In this document: one piece after another, positions 5,582 to 7,581 of the stretch
Position numbering within the stretch: the first letter of the stretch is position 1
How the letters are laid out: each line of letters begins with the position of its first letter
NCBI GenBank assembly: GCA_026914095.1
Contig: JAPPIY010000098.1
Coordinates: 1 to 7,581, forward strand
DNA from: Oligoflexia bacterium
GTDB taxonomy: Bacteria > Bdellovibrionota > Bdellovibrionia > Bdellovibrionales > UBA1609
Direction of reading: 5' to 3'
Length of the DNA: 7,581 nt
Made by a program: the position numbers and the translations under genes
Notes under the pieces: model-generated
Seen by the model: only the letters and a program-made list of their open reading frames with translations
What the model was told of the DNA's origin: nothing
Database searches by the model: none

Positions 5582-6934
5582 TCAAGCAAAATGAGACAAT
5601 TTTCGGCGGTAAAACAAAAGTATAATTCCTATCACAATAAGAGCAGAGCCTATATACTTTAAAATTCGCCCGGGATCCCGATTGACAGACAAGACAGAAA
5701 CATAAGAATCGCCTGCTTTTTTAGGCTCTATAAAGCTAGATTGATAAAAAGTCCATCCCTTATATTTCAAAGGCTCGTTCATAGAGATAAGAATTTGAGC
5801 TCCGTCTTCCATTTCCACTTGGCTCTCATAGCTCTTCGCTTTACTACTCCCTTGATAGTTGGTGATTTTAAAGTCAAGCAGATTTAAACTAAAACCCAAG
5901 GCTTGCGTTTGATTCAAATAAGCCAATACATAAAGCCTATCTTCTTTAAAAAATCGAACATAAGAGTTTTGCCCCAGCCAAACCGATTGACCGTCATGTT
6001 TAACTCTAATGGCCTTCAATGTATTTTCAGAGGGTTTTTCTTGAGCCGTAAAAATGAATTCTTTTCGCGATTTTGGAAAAAACTCTAAAAGACGAAATTC
6101 AAAATCCATCCATCCGGTTTGAAAAGTCTGCCCCGTTTTGAGAGGCTTCTTTCCGCCTTTATTAAAAAAATAAAAAAGCTTATTTTCTTGAACCAACAAA
6201 ACCAATTCCTTATCGTTTTTAGCTTTATAATTTTTATCCAAGGTTAAACTAATTACGGCAGGCCCAAGCTTTTTGCTCACAACTGTCTGTCCTAATTCTA
6301 AAGACAGCCATTCCGCTAAATTGGCTCTAGATCCAAACAAATGAAAGCGAAGAGCCGGCTGACCTCCTTTTAAGACAGGCTTAAAGGCCTCCCTCCCTAC
6401 AGCAAAAGGCAGATACTGAACCACTTTAAATTCTTCACCAGCTGTTGATATAAGGTAGGGTGTTTGTTCTGTAGGTTTTATAAAAAACATATCTACAGGC
6501 TTTTGATAAATAAGGCTGAATCGCTCTCCATCATAAGCGGAGTAAATTTTAATTTCCATATCAGAAAGACGGATTGCGGAGCTGGTTTCCCCTTCCTTAA
6601 ATGAGAGAGAGGCATCCACACCAAAATATTTTGTAAAAACAGAGCCTAACATTAAAGTTAAAATTCCAAAGTGAGCCAACACAAAAGGAATGTGCCTCTT
6701 CCTCCAAGGCCAGCGATCAATCAAAACCATTGTCAAATTAACAGCCAACAATATCATAACAACTGCCATCCAAAAAGAATGATAAACTAACTTGTTGGCA
6801 AATTCTTGATCGTATTTTGATTCTACTAAAGTCCCAATAGCTGTTAAAAAGGCCAAAGCCGTTAGTGTAAAAACAGCTAGCTTGAGCGAAATAAAAAATT
6901 TATAAATTATAGAAAAAACTTTTTTTAAAAACAT
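5582..6934 (-). CDS. resB: cytochrome c biogenesis protein ResB/CcsB
   Basis: ResB (CcsB) is half of the System II cytochrome c synthase. With ResC/CcsA it carries haem across the inner membrane and presents it to CXXCH apocytochromes in the periplasm. The protein has the family layout: a short basic start, membrane segment 1 (SLKLAVFTLTALAFLTAIGTL), segments 2 (WMAVVMILLAVNLTMVLID) and 3 (LAHFGILTLMLGSVF), a periplasmic domain of about 320 residues, and a final segment (YIGSALIVIGIILLFY) with a basic tail. EPLKYKGWTFYQSSF just before it is the conserved ResB C-terminal motif. I use the ATG at 6934 (450 residues) because it places segment 1 where the family has it. The frame is open to an ATG at 6985 (467 residues), but those extra codons overlap a promoter-like sequence. 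No ccsA/resC follows; the next gene downstream is the protease-like one, 272 bases away. Confidence 0.92.
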   Translation of the reverse strand: MFLKKVFSIIYKFFISLKLAVFTLTALAFLTAIGTLVESKYDQEFANKLVYHSFWMAVVMILLAVNLTMVLIDRWPWRKRHIPFVLAHFGILTLMLGSVFTKYFGVDASLSFKEGETSSAIRLSDMEIKIYSAYDGERFSLIYQKPVDMFFIKPTEQTPYLISTAGEEFKVVQYLPFAVGREAFKPVLKGGQPALRFHLFGSRANLAEWLSLELGQTVVSKKLGPAVISLTLDKNYKAKNDKELVLLVQENKLFYFFNKGGKKPLKTGQTFQTGWMDFEFRLLEFFPKSRKEFIFTAQEKPSENTLKAIRVKHDGQSVWLGQNSYVRFFKEDRLYVLAYLNQTQALGFSLNLLDFKITNYQGSSKAKSYESQVEMEDGAQILISMNEPLKYKGWTFYQSSFIEPKKAGDSYVSVLSVNRDPGRILKYIGSALIVIGIILLFYRRKLSHFA

Positions 6935-6944
6935 CAGACCATAG

Positions 6945-6970
6945 ATTATAGAATGTTCTTGCTTTGTCAA
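6945..6970 (-). promoter_or_regulatory. promoter-like TTGACA/TATAAT before resB
   Basis: On the minus strand both hexamers are perfect: TTGACA at 6965-6970 and TATAAT at 6945-6950. The spacer is only 14 bases, shorter than the usual 16-18. Transcription would begin near 6938, a few bases before the ATG at 6934, so the message would be almost leaderless. It supports the shorter resB start if it is active. Confidence 0.4.
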
Positions 6971-6973
6971 TCC

Positions 6974-7057
6974 CATACCTATCATACCATTTTAGTCGAC
7001 AAACCCTATTCTTAAACTATAGTTTTTCTAAAAACTTGACTTTTTTCGTCTGGTATG
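6974..7057. promoter_or_regulatory. three CATACC/GGTATG words in the divergent promoter region
   Basis: CATACC occurs at 6974-6979 and again in CATACCA at 6983-6989, and the inverted TGGTATG lies at 7051-7057. The outer pair is a 7-bp inverted repeat spanning the region between resB and the plus-strand small genes, and the last copy overlaps the spacer of the plus-strand promoter. This could be an operator for a shared regulator, but the words are short and chance is possible. Confidence 0.25.
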
Positions 7058-7063
7058 AATAAT
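7036..7063 (+). promoter_or_regulatory. sigma70-type promoter for the two small genes
   Basis: TTGACT (7036-7041) is followed by 16 bases and AATAAT (7058-7063), each 5 of 6 to consensus. Transcription would start around 7070. GCAGGG (7072-7077), six bases before the ATG at 7084, is a modest ribosome-binding site. Confidence 0.5.
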
Positions 7064-7083
7064 AAATATAGGCAGGGCTTTAA

Positions 7084-7287
7084 ATGATTAAAATTCTTGA
7101 GTTTCTTTTGCAATCTTCACCTGTTGTCGCTTTAGTATTTGTCGTTTATATTCTTTTAGATTTAAAAATAAAACATTTAAAAGAAGACGGACAAAATGAT
7201 TTAAAAGCAGAAATAAAGGAAATAAGAACAGTATTATTTGCAGGCGCGGGGACAACAATAAAAAAGGTATCAAAAAATGGAAATTGA
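7084..7287 (+). CDS. small single-pass membrane protein, 67 residues
   Basis: Unrecognised. After a short start (MIKILEFL) residues about 9-26 form one hydrophobic segment (SSPVVALVFVVYILLDL). A charged stretch likely to be helical follows (KIKHLKEDGQNDLKAEIKEI), then LFAGAGTTIKKVSKNGN. The shape is that of small membrane-anchored proteins such as holin-like or membrane-anchored coiled-coil proteins, but there is no motif to choose among them. A promoter and a modest Shine-Dalgarno precede the ATG, and its end overlaps the next gene by 11 bases, which supports both being real genes in one operon. The operon diverges from resB. Base composition is as AT-rich as the surroundings. Confidence 0.6.
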   Translation: MIKILEFLLQSSPVVALVFVVYILLDLKIKHLKEDGQNDLKAEIKEIRTVLFAGAGTTIKKVSKNGN

Positions 7288-7504
7288 AAAGATTTTTTAC
7301 AAAGATTGGGAGGATGGAGCTAAAATGAAAATATCTTTTATGAAAATTGGTGGTCCGATTATAGCCATAGACATCCCAGAGGGTTCTAAATACGAAAAAG
7401 AAATAGATGAAAACGAAGAGCTTTTCCGATTAAAAAAATTTAATCCTGAGATTGAAAATCTGTTAAAAGAGAAAAAGTTTAAAGAAGAAAAAGAAATATA
7501 CTGA
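7277..7504 (+). CDS. small charged protein, 75 residues
   Basis: Unrecognised. The sequence starts MEIEKIFYKDWEDGAKMKIS, has a compact hydrophobic part (FMKIGGPIIAIDIPEG) suggesting a small beta-containing fold, and ends in a Lys/Glu-rich stretch that is probably helical (LLKEKKFKEEKEIY). There is no signal or membrane segment, so it is cytosolic and could meet the cytoplasmic tail of the membrane protein encoded just upstream. The ATG lies inside the last codons of that gene (11-base overlap), so translation is probably coupled; no separate ribosome site is needed or clear. The final codons and stop (ATA TAC TGA) coincide with a repeat end seen elsewhere in the window, so the C-terminus may have been truncated or replaced by that element. 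Confidence 0.55.
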   Translation: MEIEKIFYKDWEDGAKMKISFMKIGGPIIAIDIPEGSKYEKEIDENEELFRLKKFNPEIENLLKEKKFKEEKEIY

Positions 7505-7531
7505 TCCTTTGAAAATTCGGGTTTGAAATTT
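7497..7531. repeat. partial copy of the repeat end
   Basis: ATATACTGATC, then TTTGAAAATTCGGG, matches the terminus of the 3975-4277 element (its right arm read in reverse) apart from a gap of about two bases. It is followed by GTTTGAAATTT, which resembles the right end of the 1316-1400 repeat read in reverse. The second arm is not seen in the remaining 50 bases. The stop codon of the preceding gene lies inside it. Confidence 0.5.
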
Positions 7532-7581
7532 TGAGGTTCTTTTTTCAAAAACTGATAAATGAAAAGCCTAAAATCTCAGAT

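Noticed and set aside
7297..7548. Minus-strand open frame opposite the 7277-7504 gene
   Set aside because: Very Ser/Phe-rich, as expected from the complement of Lys/Glu codons; no promoter or ribosome site.
1..7581. CRISPR array, tRNA or rRNA genes, phage integrase
   Set aside because: No regularly spaced direct repeats, no cloverleaf or rRNA-like stretch, and no integrase or transposase coding sequence found on either strand by eye.

Overview
The window is an AT-rich piece of a bacterial chromosome dominated by respiratory genes. All recognisable respiratory genes lie on the minus strand: resB (cytochrome c maturation, System II), nuoB, a fused nuoCD, nuoE and the first 19 codons of nuoF. 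The fused nuoCD and the ResB sequence style resemble predatory or deltaproteobacterial-grade lineages such as Bdellovibrionota. That placement is my reading of the proteins, not a search result. No rRNA or tRNA is visible to anchor taxonomy.

Layout from left to right: 1-59 nuoF start and 62-565 nuoE, two bases apart and so one transcript; 602-890 mostly non-coding, with what looks like the eroded tail of a glyoxalase/VOC gene; 891-1334 an unrecognised plus-strand gene pointing away from nuoE; 1316-1400 a palindromic repeat between convergent genes; 1441-3123 nuoCD; 3260-3802 nuoB with its own good sigma70-type promoter; 3975-4277 a roughly 300-bp inverted-repeat (MITE-like) element interrupted in its left arm by a smaller palindromic repeat; 4414-5309 a secreted HExxH metalloprotease-like gene split by a frameshift; 5582-6934 resB; 7084-7504 two small overlapping plus-strand genes, transcribed away from resB.

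NuoB, NuoCD, NuoE and NuoF belong to the peripheral, electron-carrying part of respiratory complex I. NuoF and NuoE take electrons from NADH, and NuoB (cluster N2) with NuoD passes them to quinone. ResB serves the attachment of haem to periplasmic c-type cytochromes. The nuo cluster looks rearranged: nuoA is not upstream of nuoB, a promoter sits immediately before nuoB, and a foreign-looking gene separates nuoCD from nuoE.

I do not see a clearly new biological system. The signals most worth following are (i) a family of small modular repeats whose end ('ATACTGAYC...') supplies the stop codon of both unrelated plus-strand genes, (ii) two genes that both appear to be one base short in a C5 run, and (iii) the unknown 147-residue protein and the small membrane-protein pair.
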